A stretch of DNA of 64,000 nucleotides from Brachionus manjavacas (Eukaryota; Rotifera; Eurotatoria; Ploima; Brachionidae): positions 558,001-622,000 of the forward strand of contig JAHQIY010000024.1 in assembly GCA_019054805.1 (NCBI GenBank), given 5' to 3'. The notes beneath the pieces are model-generated. The model saw only the letters and a program-made list of their open reading frames with translations. It had not been told where the DNA came from and searched no databases. This document shows positions 21,073-31,683 of the stretch, in pieces. Made by a program: the position numbers and the translations under genes. The stretch's first letter is position 1, and each line of letters starts with the position of its first letter.

Positions 21073-22048
21073 CTTTCTACAAAGTAAACTCGGTGAAATT
21101 AATGTGAATTAATCAAAGGAAAGATTGAAATGATATTAATTGGTTAAAAATTTATTTAAAAAATATAAAATATTTGAAATAAATTTTACATAATGGAAAA
21201 ATATAAAATTTTATTCATTTAACTGAATATTTTCGTATTTGTTTCTCAATGCTAAAAAAAATTCTTTTATATTAAAGAAATTAAAAAAATAAAAAATTTT
21301 GTTTAATTTTTTAAAATTGTTAGAGGTAAGCTATTGGCGTTAGGTAATAGAGTAGCAGAGCTTTTTTTGGTTTCTAGGAAAGTTTTTATTTTCAAGGAAA
21401 TTCAAGTCAAATTTGAATTAAATGATCATTTTTAATTAACATCTTTAGGGAAATGATTTAACCGCCAGGGAATAATTTGTCACATCGTGGAGCGTTTAAT
21501 CGTGATCATAAATGCACGTCGATTTGACTCGACATCCAACAATTCGAATATTCCTTCAGCGGTTGAAAAAAAACTTCAATTTTAAGCCAATCTAAAAATG
21601 AAGATAATAACCAGCATTTCACTAAACCAAAAAAATTTCAGTCTTCGATTTTTGTTAATCAAGTAATTATGTCATCTCATCCATAAATCGATTAATTTTT
21701 AATCATTAATCAAACGTTATTGCAAGCATTTTTCCAAACTCAAAAATCAAATTATTTTTGTTTACTTACAATTTGATTTTAAAATTCCGATTCCATTTTG
21801 ATTATTAAATTAAATAATTTAATGCGGGCCAAATGATATTTCAAGGTTAAGTTTCAAGAAATTATAAAAAAAAATTTAATTTCATTTTAGTATAATTTGT
21901 TATAGATTATGCTTATTTTTATTATTATTATTTCAATTTTGAAAATTTCTTTTTCAATAAATATTTTTTCACATGCACATTTTAATTTTTTTTGAGCATT
22001 TGAGCAGAATGAAAATTTGATCAGAAACTTTACTTTGCCTTCTCATTA
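21073..22048 (-). repeat. Right terminal inverted repeat of element A
   Basis: The reverse complement of 5981-6995. It begins CTTTCTACAAAGTAAACTCG and ends near TACTTTGCCTTCTCATTA. 20801-21072 between the gene and this arm is AT-rich with nothing else visible. Confidence 0.93.
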
Positions 22049-22139
22049 TTTCACTCTAAGATTTCCACTAGATTCTCATTTGATCTAATTCGAGATCTCA
22101 CTTAGATTTTGACAGGGGATACGAGTCAAAAACAATGGT

Positions 22140-22829
22140 GTGGTCATGAACTTAAAATCAGGTTTTGAGCACTACATGAAAAAAAAATTACAAAAAATTG
22201 TATGTGAAAAGTGAAATTGGATATCCATATATAAATTGAAATCCTGATAAAAAACTATAGTGTGTTCAAGTAAATAAAAATTAGCTAAATGACATATAAC
22301 ATGAGGAACATCTTTAAGAATTGTGTAAGAAAAGTAAAATCCGATTTCCATTTAAAATTTTATATAAAAACTTTGGTTGGTTTAAGAAAAAAAAAATCAG
22401 GTTTTTGAGAAATACTTGAAGAAACAATCGCAATCCTTGTATATAAGAAGTCAAATTTGTTATTTATATATAGTTTTTAGGCCTGATAAAAACTGGAGTT
22501 TGTTCAAGGAGAAAAAAAATTGGCTTCATGAGAATTACATGAGAAACAATTGCAAAACTTGTGAGAGATAAGAGAAATTAATTTCCATTTAAAAATTAAA
22601 AGGCCTGTTTAAAACTACTATTGGTTCAAGTAATTTAAAATCAGGCTTTTGAGAAAAGATATAGAAACAATTGAATTCCTTGTATGAAAGAAGTGAAATT
22701 GGTTTTCGATAAATTATTTTAAGTCCAGATAAAAACTGTCGTTTGTTCAAGGAAATAGAAATTAGCTATATGAGTTTACATAAGAAACAATAGCATAACA
22801 TTGAAATAAAGTAGATTATTTAATAAAGT
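22140..22829. repeat. Diverged 120 bp tandem repeat, left part
   Basis: About six units share GTTCAAG, AAATCAGGCTTTTGAG, GAAACAATTGCA, CTTGTATGAAAGAAGTGAAATT and CCTGATAAAAACT. The GTTCAAG landmark falls at about 22261, (22381), 22501, 22621 and 22741, a very regular 120 bp step despite strong sequence divergence. The array resumes at 25770 on the far side of gypsy element 2. Confidence 0.8.
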
Positions 22830-22975
22830 TTAAAATACTTTATTAAACTTAGAAAGAAAAATATACGGAAAAATCCAATCCATCCAGTAAATAAATATAA
22901 AAATATAAATATGAAATAAGCGTGCATGCAACTGCACAGCGAACCGCGTACATACACAGTGATGTCTTCATCACA
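22830..22975 (-). repeat. 3' LTR of gypsy 2
   Basis: 146 bp, from TTAAAATAC to TCTTCATCACA on the plus strand. It matches 25595-25740 with few differences. The outer edge is AT-rich and lacks a clear TG/CA dinucleotide, so the edge is approximate. Confidence 0.85.
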
Positions 22976-23580
22976 TCTTCTCCCCCGCTTGAGCCGAAAG
23001 CTTTGCCTGCCTCCGCGTCTGCACCCACCTTCAACCCGGACTGCTGCACACGCATGCGAGCGTTGTACTCGCTCGTCATCACCTCCTTAGCCTTGCGATT
23101 GTTCTCCTGCGCGAAACGATGCGCGGCCTGGTTGCCACTCTGATCGCAGGCGGGAGCGCTGAGCTGCGGGATGCCCGACGTCCGGCTGTAGCCCATCATG
23201 AGCTGAGCGAGGGCTACCTTCGTGGTGGTATGAGAAGTCTCCCGGTATGCCCTCAGAAACCGTCGTAGAGTTAGACTCCCTCGATGGTGGCTGTCCTCAG
23301 AACTTTCCCGAGCTTCTTCATGAAGCTCTCCGTCTCGGCGTTCGCTCTGGGTCAGAGTGGCGTGATCCGTGATCGTGTCGGCAGACACAGACCGGATGTG
23401 GTGGACCATCGCCCAGCGCGAGTACTCGCAGTTGTTGACGAACCAGTACGAGCCATCCGCCATCGGTCCGAAAAAATCGCCGCCGACAACTTGCCACGGT
23501 CGCTGTGGTCGTTCGGGTTGACCTGCACCAGAATCGAGCTGAGTCCGACCGGGCTGCATCGACAATGACCTCCGTGAGCC
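22976..23580 (-). pseudogene. pol: Gypsy 2 integrase fragment
   Basis: Minus-strand frames show the integrase core start with its first Asp (WQVVGGDFFGPMADGSYW) and the following VNNCEYSRWAMVHHI. The sequence then jumps to LTQSERRDGELHEE and a late-core segment, FLRAYRETSHTTTK...AQLMMGYSRTSGIPQL. The middle of the core, with the second Asp and the Glu, is deleted and frames shift, so no catalytic triad remains. Confidence 0.8.
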
Positions 23581-23598
23581 ATGTCTTGTCGAATTAGG

Positions 23599-24394
23599 CT
23601 ATGCACTTAACCTGCGTGATGAGGTCCTCAATTGTATTACCAGAAAACGGGTCCGTCGGATCGCTTTGTTGAGCGCCTTGGAGTCACACGTGAGCCGAAT
23701 CTCCAACGTGTACTCCGTACGGTTGTTCCTCCAGTTGGCGTGCGCCGTCTTGTCCTTGGGCACCACAACTTGGTTTGAGACCCATGAGGTCGGTTCCCTG
23801 CTGATGTCGACGGGCTCGAGAATGCCCTGCTCGACCTGCTTGTCCAGCTCTCTTCCCACTGCCTCCCGCAGGTGGAACGCAACCGGGCGTTGCGACTGTC
23901 TCACAGGGCGGACGTTCGGGTCGACATCCAGTTTGACGCTGATGTCCTTCGCGCAGCCCAGCTTTCCACTGAAAAGTTCTGGGAATCGGGCTACGAGCCA
24001 TTCCACGGTGTGCTGCTCGATGATGGAGGATTCGGCCTCCAGTGACCGTCAACAGCTGAGAGGGGCGATCGGCTTGGCGATGCTCACCACTCCTAGATCG
24101 ACACAAGTGCGCTTGCTGAGCAGGTTCTCAGCCTCGCCTTCAACAACGACGAATGTGGCTCTTGCACGCGTCCGCTTCGAACTTACCCAGGAATGAGATC
24201 GGCAATCTAGACTTGTACCCAAAGTACTGAGTCGTGAACGGTGTCATGGGCGTCACTCGTACCAGCCTCTTGTAAGCGTACTGGCTGATCTTGTCGATCG
24301 CGCTGCCCGTGTCGATGACAAACTCGGTTTTACCACCGCGAAAACCGACCTCTACTCGGTCTGCCTTGCCGTTCGCATCTTCGTCAAGGCTCAT
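23599..24394 (-). pseudogene. pol: Gypsy 2 protease and N-terminal reverse transcriptase
   Basis: Protease: TEFVIDTGSAIDKISQYAY (catalytic DTGS) from the ORF opening at 24394. A frameshift follows near 24190. The RT N-terminus at 24006-23630 has FPELFSGKLGC, RPVRQSQRPVAFHLREAV, QVEQGILEPVD and LTCDSKALNKAI. It stops before the palm: the YxDD region, thumb and RNase H are absent, and the sequence runs directly into integrase. Confidence 0.85.
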
Positions 24395-25527
24395 CAGCGT
24401 GTACTTGCTGGCATTCTTGTACCGGAGAAATTCGGCAAACTAATGACTTCGGCAAACGGAAGTCATTAGTTTGCCGTTTTTTCTGCGGAACTAGCGCAAT
24501 CACACGCGCGTCCAGACTCGCATACCCTGCCGAGTGTGCGCTCGGATGCTGGACATCGCCGTCGATCTGGCGGATGACGAGGTCGCGCTTGCCTTGCCCG
24601 CTTCCATACCGGCTTTCGCCCTGGGGAGCGTTGCTGCCGCTCGACACGTACCCGTTGCCACTCCTCGATTCGCCGCCTTGTCCGGCCTTTGGCCTGCCTT
24701 GACGTCCTGCGCGACAGGCTGCCGCAAAGTGGTTCTCGATTCCACAAGTCGCACAAAGCTTACCCCGAGCCGGCCAAACGCTAAATGCGTGCGGCGAACC
24801 GTTAAAGATCCGGCACTTGTCCGATCTTTGGCTTTCCTGCGCTGCCGATGGTGCACTCTGACGCTGGTTTCCTACGGCGTTCCTGTCGGGCTTCTCGTTG
24901 CGAGTTGGTTGGCCGCGCCCTTCGAGCTCTCTCGGGGTTGGCCTCGTCAGGCAATCGACGCCGTCGCTGTTGGTCTCGCAGTTGCGGGCAATATTGAGAG
25001 CCTTTACGAGTGTCAGGTCGTCGTCCTCCTCGCAGCACTTGCTCTCGAAGCGCCGGATTCCCGTGGTGTGCACCAGGTTCGCCGCCGAACTTAGCGTCGC
25101 CGAACTTGCAGGGAGCGGTGAGTTCGCTAAGGCGCATGATGTACCGGTCCACCGTCTCGTCCTGGCGCTTTTTCGCTCGACGGAACACACACTGCTCCGT
25201 CCATTTCGATCTCTTCTCCCGAAAATAATTGGACATGAGCGCGGAGCACTCGGGCAGCGTGTCCTTGTCGGGTATGTCCTGCTTGGTGTCGGTCGGGGTT
25301 GAGGTCGGATCCGGCTTTATCTTGCCCTCCGGCTTCGTAAGTGTGTGGAATATTTTCCTCGCCTGTTCGCCCATCTGGAGCTTGAAGAGCACTTTGCCCG
25401 TCGTTAATCTCGTTGGCTTCCAGATAGAGCTTAAAGCCCTACAGCCACGTCTCCCAGCGCGGTCCTAGCGTGCTTGCGCCCCCGCCGCGTACTTGAAGGT
25501 CTCAAGTTGACCGTATGTCGCTGACAT
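24384..25527 (-). pseudogene. gag: Gypsy 2 Gag with CCHC knuckle
   Basis: The start is ATG at 25527 (MSATYGQLETFKYAAGAQAR), directly followed by a TAG. The capsid-like part is readable at 25392-25100 (RSKWTEQCVFRRAKKRQDET, DRYIMRLSELTAPCKFGD), then continues in another frame (VHTTGIRRFESKCCEEDDD, TLVKALNIARNCE). The zinc knuckle CATCGIENHFAAAC (CX2CX4HX4C) is near 24740. At least two frameshifts are present. Confidence 0.85.
24433..24476. repeat. Perfect 18 bp hairpin in gypsy 2 gag-pro region
   Basis: CGGCAAACTAATGACTTC (24433-24450) and its exact reverse complement (24459-24476) flank an 8 bp loop. The left arm and loop also repeat TTCGGCAAAC directly. The structure resembles the hairpin at 15669-15705 in the other gypsy element. 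Confidence 0.9.
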
Positions 25528-25594
25528 TTTCCTAGAAGCACTTTATTAGTCTTCTGGGGGGCTTTTATCCTCGTCGCCAGATGAAATAATTAGA

Positions 25595-25740
25595 TTAAAA
25601 TACATTATTAAACTTAGAAAGAAAAATATACGGAAAAATCCAATCCATCCAGTAAATAAATATAAAAATATAAATATGAAATACGCGTTCATGCAACTGC
25701 ACAGCGAACCGCGTACATACACAGTGATGTCTTCATCACA
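25595..25740 (-). repeat. 5' LTR of gypsy 2
   Basis: 146 bp, partner of 22830-22975, ending CTTCATCACA, after which the tandem repeat flank resumes. Confidence 0.85.
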
Positions 25741-25880
25741 ATCATTACTTCTCTAATTTTTTACTTTTATTAGGGAAATGAAATTAGTTTTATTTATATA
25801 ATTTAAAAGTCTGTTCAAGACTAGATTTTGTTCAAGAATCAAAAGTCAGGCTTTTGAGTAATGCATGTAGACAGTCATTA
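25741..25880. repeat. 120 bp tandem repeat, right part
   Basis: TTTTGTTCAAGAATCAAAAG and TCAGGCTTTTGAG match the unit at 22140-22829, which places gypsy 2 inside that array. From 25881 to 26180 I see only AT-rich sequence. Confidence 0.65.
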
Positions 25881-26180
25881 AAAGAGTTAATTTGGAAGTT
25901 GTTAAAGAAAATGGATTTCTTAAAGAAAAAAAAACCGGAACTTGTACTTTTATTTACGAATGAAATTGCAAATATTAGAAGAGTATTGTCTTCAGAAACT
26001 GTCCGTTTTATATAAAGTATTGAATTTATTGATTTTTTGTTATAATTTTTTTTAATTAAAAATATTTTCAAGCAGGTGAAGAAAATGAAGAAAATGAAAA
26101 ATTAAAAGAGAAATAATATTTATTTCCTTCAAAACTAACGGATTTTAACAGATTTTCGATTTAAATTTTAAGGTTATGCT

Positions 26181-27915
26181 AGTTTTCGACAAGTTTATTT
26201 CGACAACTCAAAATTGAACTAACTAAATTAGATATAAAAAAGTTTGACATGTGTTAATTCGACAAACTTTTTTTAAATTCGACAAATATATTTCGACTAA
26301 ATTTGATTAGTTAATTTTTTTTTTCAATTTTTTTTTTTATTTTCATAAACAATTATCTAAATTATATAAATAATCGACGACTTGTCATGTTTGTTTGATG
26401 TTTGATGACTTGAAATTGAATTTGAACGGTGGTCTAAATTTAATTAAGTTTTCTCGTAACAAAAAAGATACACTTAGTTGGCTTTTAGTCCATGAAAAAA
26501 AATATGAATATAAGTCTAGTTACAAATTAACAAGTGGAAAAATAACCTGAAGATGCAACAACACTGATTTTCCAAATTGTCCTGGTAGTATGTATACTTT
26601 TTGCCATCATTTTCCTATTTATTATATTAAAGACCACGAGCATCAGGCAACTATTAAAACAGATGTTAAGGCGGTGAAGTCAAAAATTAAAACAATGGAT
26701 AGTGAACAACCTGATTCCAGATTTGAATTTCAAACTACATGACGATTTTAAAATTTCATTCAAAAATGACAATTTCATTTTGTACGATAATTATGCACCT
26801 GATTTTGACAATAGCAATCGAATGTTGATATTTGCTACTGAAAAAAATCTTCAGTTGTTAAGTGAAAACAGGCGTTGGTTATGTGATGGTACATTTGACG
26901 CTGCACCGATCCTATTCAAGCAACTTTTTACATTACATATAATAAAAAATGGGAAAAATTTGCCTCTTGTTTACGCTTTGTTTGTTAATAAGCAGCAAGA
27001 AACGTACACGAAATTTTTTGAAATATTAAAAGGAAAAGTGATTAATGATCCATTGTCTGTATCATGCGACTTTTAGCTTGGCTTGATAAATTCAATTGAA
27101 GAGATTTTTCCGGAATGTGAAATCCATTGTTGTTTTTTTCATTTAAAAATGTGTATATGGCGTCATATTCAAGAATATGGTCTTGTAACCTCGTACATGG
27201 ATGGAACAAATGAAGAAAACCAAACCCGTTTGTATTGTAAAATGCTTGCTTGCTTAGCCTTTGTACCAGTCGATGACGTGATTAGGGCGTTTGAAACTTT
27301 AAAAAAAAATTTACCAAATAATGACCTTCAATAATTGTATAAATATTTTGAGCAATATTACATTGGAACAATGTCAAAAGGCCGATACGCAAAATGTAAA
27401 ACGCCACAATACGAGATTGAACAGTGGAATTGTCTTAATAGGACCCTTCAAGGTTTACCGCGTACTAATAATAACCTTGAAGGGTGGCACTACGCTTTGC
27501 AGTCCACTATAAAAACTCATCCTCATTTGTTATTTTTGGTCAATAGTTTTAAACTTGAACAATTTAATACAGAAAATTTGTACATACAATTGTCAACTGG
27601 TCTAGTTAACAAGCGAAAAATGGGGTATATTGTATTGTAAGAAAAATTGAATCAAGCCATTTTAGGATATAATCAAAGTGAAATCATGTCTTATCTTAAA
27701 TTTCTGTCTTTTTTAATTGAATTTAAATAAATTGATAATTAAATTATAGATTTTTTTTTCTTCAAAGAAAATTTATTTTAAATTGATTAATTGATTTTTT
27801 TTTGTCGAATATTTGTGTCAAATAAATTAATGTCTAAATAAAACATGTAAAATTTTTTTTTGGCCGAATTTTATTGGTCAAATTTATTCTGTCAAATTCT
27901 AATTTGTCGAAAATT
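26181..27915 (+). mobile_element. Element C: small MULE with TTCGACAA subterminal repeats
   Basis: The left edge carries AGTTTTCGACAAGTTTATTT and several further TTCGAC(A)AA motifs up to 26300. The right edge (27795-27915) carries TTGTCGAA, TTTGTCGAAAATTG and TGTCAAAT in inverted orientation. The transposase pseudogene lies between. The arms match imperfectly, so exact ends are uncertain. Confidence 0.55.
26400..27640 (+). pseudogene. FLYWCH/MULE transposase of element C
   Basis: Upstream of the catalytic domain a FLYWCH-like segment reads SYKLTSGKIT*RCNN with C and H ligands further on (CHHFPIYYIKDHEHQ). The stop stands where Trp is expected. The DDE domain shows WLCDGTFDAAPILFKQLFTL (first Asp), the CDF motif with the second Asp followed by TAG, EIHCCFFHLKMCIWRHIQ, and NNNLEGWHYALQ with the Glu. 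The three lesions I see in this stretch are in-frame stops, TGA, TAG (27074-27076) and TAA (27332-27334). The rest is long continuous frame, with an alternative frame also used near 26700. Confidence 0.8.
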
Positions 27916-28512
27916 GTTTGTCACAATTCATGGATAACAAATTTTAAATAACTTAGATTAATAATTAAAAACATTTTAAGTCTATCGATTATGTATTTTG
28001 ATTTTGTGTATAAATTAACAATAATTGCATTAAGGTTTTGTGAAATTCAGTACAAATTTTTAAAAAGAACAAAAAAAATGAAAAAAAATTGATTGACTTT
28101 TTTCTAAAGGTAAAAACTTAGTACTGTAAATGCAACATAGTGCAACAATCAAAGTTGCATTAAATATGTAAGTCTGATAAATTTGCAGAAATTTAATTTC
28201 AATTAAATCATGTGAAGTGCATTTTGCAGAGATTTTGCACGCTTTTAGCAGACCTTTACGGTTGATGCAACTCTGAATATTGCAACATGCTGCTTTCGCA
28301 TAATTAATATTAAACCTTTTGAAAAAAAATTATTTTAATTTTTTTACACTTTGTTCTGTTCTTTGCTACTGAACTTCACAAAACCTTGCATTTGCATGAA
28401 AACAATAGTAACATAACCAGCATTAACAATTTTCACAAGAAAACAACTTATTAGATTTTTCTTTATCTTCTTTTATTTGTATTTTTTTTTTTAATTCTTT
28501 TTTGCTTTTAGG
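27916..28512. other. AT-rich region, no gene seen
   Basis: Only AT-rich sequence with scattered TGCAACATA-like words (28120-28290). No coding frame, hairpin or repeat could be supported. Confidence 0.5.
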
Positions 28513-28770
28513 TTAAATTTCAAATTTTTCAAGCTGCTTTCTGATTCTCTTCTTTTGTTCTTTTTCAATCCTTTTATTCTTTTGATTAGGCTTCTTCATC
28601 GTTCTTAGTAATGCATTACGCGGAATTTCTTTTTACCCTTCTTTTTTTTTTTAGGTCCTACAATTGAATTTTTCCCTTTTAACGCTAAATAGGCTATTAT
28701 AAGCTTTTTTAATCTCAAATTGTCTTCAAAAGTTAATTGGGTGAAAAATTAGAGAATTTGGGGGAGAAAT
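28513..28770 (-). pseudogene. Basic C-terminal coding remnant
   Basis: The minus strand reads FTQLTFEDNLRLKKLIIAYL, ALKGKNSIVGPKKKKKGKK and, after a shift in the lysine run, IPRNALLRTMKKPNQ...IRKQLEKFEI before a TAA. An upstream GAGG|GTAAGT near 28790 looks like a donor. The very basic tail suggests a nucleic-acid-binding or nuclear protein. The family is not recognised. Confidence 0.3.
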
Positions 28771-30235
28771 GGCGTAACAAAATTTAGCATACTTACCCTC
28801 TTTTTTGTCAATTAGCCAGTTCGATGAAAAAAAAAATCCTCAATAAAAAAGTGTTTTTCATGATGGTTGAAAACCAAAAAGCTAAAATGTGGATTAGAAT
28901 TTGAAGCTTGTTCATGCTTAAATCAACTTTGTTCAAATTTCTTATTTTACTAAAATTCAAGTTACTCTTTTAAGATCGATTTCTAATCAGCTAAGAAATT
29001 TCCAGAGTCGGACTAATCATATCAAGATAGAGCCAGATAAGATCTACAAGAATAAAATGGCTTTAGAAACTTTAATATTAGAATAATCGAGATATTTGAG
29101 GGGTCGAAAAGATTTTACCAAATTTACTAATAATAAAATTAGGCAGGTTTACAAAAGAAAAAGAAAAAGAAGAAAAAATAGGAATAAATTCAGAAAAGAA
29201 AAATATTAAACGAGGAAATTATACTCTAATAAAAAGAAATTTATTTATATTAATAAAAAGAAATTTGAAACAATCAGAAATATTCTCAAAATAATTGTGA
29301 AAATTCAAAAATACTAGACCAGATTTCAAAGAAAGACAATTCTCAAGAAATTCGAATAAAAAAAATTTTGAACTGCTTTAATTATTTAATTAAAGAATAA
29401 GATTAAGTGAGAATAATGAAAATTTACGTGAAGAAGGCAAGTATTTAATTAAAGAAAATTAATATAAAAATATAAAACCATTTCAGAATATGATTTAAAA
29501 AAATTAAAAAAATTCTTATAAAAAAGATTAGTTAGGTAAAACTCAGCAAGTGTATGCAGTGAAGCTCATTTTGAGGCTGAATTGGAAGATTAAAATGATA
29601 TTTATTAATTAAACAAAAATTTCATTTGTATTTTAAGGCAAATATAAAACGAAAAATTAAATGCAATTGCTAAAGAGAATAAACGTGAGCTTGGTAGTAA
29701 AGAAATCTCCTATATTCGTTCCAGATCTTTCTAGAATTTTTCAATCTTCATTTTCACGGAATTAAAAAAACGAAATGACAATTTAAGTATTGTGGCGGAA
29801 GAGATCATATTGATCCTAAGAAAAAGAGGAATACAAAGCAATTTTTTATTTAAATTAGAAAAAAAATTTTTTATTTTAAACAAATATTGGCATTAATTTT
29901 TCAGTCAATATTTCAAATATAAAAATTTGATACGAAAATCAAACTCAAAGACAATTAATTGAACTAAGGAAGGATTATGACGGTTTGCAAATTTCAAATA
30001 AAAATTTAAAAAATGAATAAAGTATGAATATGATATTTTCTATCATCTTCATTATTATTAAATTAAAAAGTTAAGATGAAGTTTAAAATGTTTCAAATAG
30101 AGTAAGAAATGAAGGAAAAAAATTCAATAATCAAAGATTTGAATATAAATTTTGAGTCATCCAAATAAAAGAGCAAATTTTGAAATTCGACTTTTTGCTT
30201 AGCAATCTTGTTCTTAATTTATAGGGCCATTACGT
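28771..30235. other. Decayed coiled-coil-like sequence, no gene model
   Basis: Plus-strand stretches are rich in Lys/Glu/Asn/Ile codons (for example EMKEKNSIIKDLNINFES near 30105). They resemble the coiled-coil exons of elements A and B but are full of stops. Nothing firm can be called. Confidence 0.3.
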
Positions 30236-30239
30236 GATT

Positions 30240-31160
30240 TAAAAGCTACATTTCAAATGGAATGTTCACTATAATTCACCCAATGTATTTCTTAACTTTG
30301 AGCTTTTTAAAACAGTATTTAAAAAATGTAAAAACTACATTTTAGGTGGCGATCTAAACGCTAGAACAAAGCAAATAGGCTGCATCGGGGAAAATGAAAA
30401 CGGTATAATGCTGACAAGAATAGTCAATGACTAGTGCCCATTTCCCAATCGAAGTATCAATTTCTATGGGCTTTCAATTAGAAAAAAAAATCAACAGCTA
30501 AAAAATTTAACTATAAGAAAGCGAACTGGCAATTATTTAGCGAGATCTTAAATTCTCAAATAGTTTTTTTCCCTAAAAGTTTAATTGCTAAAGTTCAACT
30601 AAATGATAAAATTACAGATAAAATCATTTCTGCTTCTCATATAAGCATTCTTTATCTTTCTCAGATAATCTTCAAAACCAGTCTTCCCCCGAACATTGTT
30701 ATTCTGATAAAAGAACGCAGGAAAGTATGATACATCAACGAACTAAAACAATTGCTTATTAAATTGAAAATGAAGATATCAGTTGAAAAGTCGTGTTCAG
30801 TAGTCTTTTATAGGTACAAAAAAGAGGGTGATAATCTATGATTATGGAAACAGAATAATGAACCAAAAAGAAATCAAGTTTCTTGGTATAAAATTTGATT
30901 CAAAATTAAATTGTAATATATTAGTAGACGAAATTAAAGAACGCTGCAAAAAAAGGCAAAATATTATTAAGATATTGTCAAATAAAAAATGGGGTCTCGC
31001 TCAAAACACAGGAAATTTATAAAAATCTTTTGTCGTATCTATTTTAGACTATTCTTTTCCTTGCTTGAATTAATTTAGGAAAATAATGTCAAAAAACTAC
31101 AAGCAATTCAGAATTCAGCAGTAAAATCTATCCTTAAATTAATATGATAATCTGTAGTAA
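30240..31160 (+). pseudogene. LINE fragment 1 (endonuclease and RT C-terminal part)
   Basis: The APE-type endonuclease part reads YNSPNVFLNFELFK and the motif ILGGDLNARTKQIGCIGENE near 30350. A large part of RT is missing. From 30780 the RT C-terminal region appears: KISVEKSCSVVFY, then QKEIKFLGIKFDSKLNCN, ERCKKRQNIIKILSNKKWG, ILDYS and KLQAIQNSAVKSILKL. The GGDLNA and 'KCKKRLNIIKIL' style are those of Jockey/RTE-like non-LTR elements. Frames are broken by several stops. Confidence 0.7.
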
Positions 31161-31680
31161 AGTAATAGACTAAAATTACTAACAGTCTCAATTTTTGAGT
31201 TGAGTGAGAGATATGTACCAGTGGAATTGTTACTGATGTAAAATTTGTGACTCATGATCCTTTCTAAGCGATGTACTTTCCAATTTATTCTCATAGAAAA
31301 AAACTTTTTTTACCTATCAGGCCATAAGAATAACAGCCTTGATAGTTCTCAGCCCAAAATTGTAATGATCTTGTTGAGACAGTTGAAGCGAGGCCAAATA
31401 TTAAAAAGTGACTATTTTGGTGGCCAAAATTTTTGGCCGATGTAAAGCCCACACTAAACAGGATTAACTATGCAATGAGTGCAAAATCTGGGACCATCGT
31501 TGCCACTGGTACAAATGTGATAAATAATTTCCTTCGTACTTGCATTCAAACACCACAACCCTAAATTAATTTTTCTATTTAATTAGGAAGTATTTCTTTT
31601 TTCAAACGTTTCAAAAAATCTCCTAGTTAAAAACTGGTGCTCTAACAACTTCTCATAGCTGGGTCTTATTTTGGGTTTTT
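31161..31680. other. No gene seen
   Basis: AT-rich sequence between a LINE remnant and the kinase pseudogene. Small open frames here have no recognisable content. Confidence 0.45.
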
Positions 31681-31683
31681 TAG

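Larger units (their letters stand above)
5981..22048. mobile_element. Element A: large TIR DNA transposon (MULE-like), with nested gypsy
   Basis: The two ends are a long inverted repeat: 5981-6995 pairs with 21073-22048 with only scattered mismatches. Inside are a minus-strand MULE-like transposase with a peptidase-like region (7606-10774) and a divergent plus-strand zinc-finger/coiled-coil gene (11151-20800). Total length is about 16.1 kb. Subtracting the 6.7 kb Ty3/gypsy insertion at 12930-19613 leaves about 9.4 kb. Long TIRs plus a FDAT...DFSW...NNPVENW type DDE transposase are typical of MULE-like elements. Outer boundaries and target duplication are not resolved. The near identity of the arms suggests recent activity or conversion, although the genes carry stops. 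Confidence 0.75.
22830..25740 (-). mobile_element. Ty3/gypsy retrotransposon 2, GC-rich and internally deleted
   Basis: Two nearly identical LTRs of 146 bp (22830-22975 and 25595-25740) enclose minus-strand gag, protease, RT and integrase pieces in the Ty3/gypsy order. Total length is only 2.9 kb because much of RT, RNase H and integrase is missing. Composition is strikingly GC-rich against the surrounding roughly 20-25% GC. A PBS-like TGGCGACGAGGAT lies a little inside the 5' LTR (minus strand, about 25569-25581). It lies within the 120 bp tandem array. No target duplication is evident. Confidence 0.88.

Noticed and set aside
22140..22829. CRISPR-like array
   Set aside because: The units are contiguous, diverged 120 bp tandem repeats without constant repeats separated by unique spacers, and the genome is eukaryotic.
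22922..25468. Long open frames on the plus strand of gypsy 2
   Set aside because: High GC makes all frames open. Only the minus strand shows gag, protease, RT and integrase motifs.
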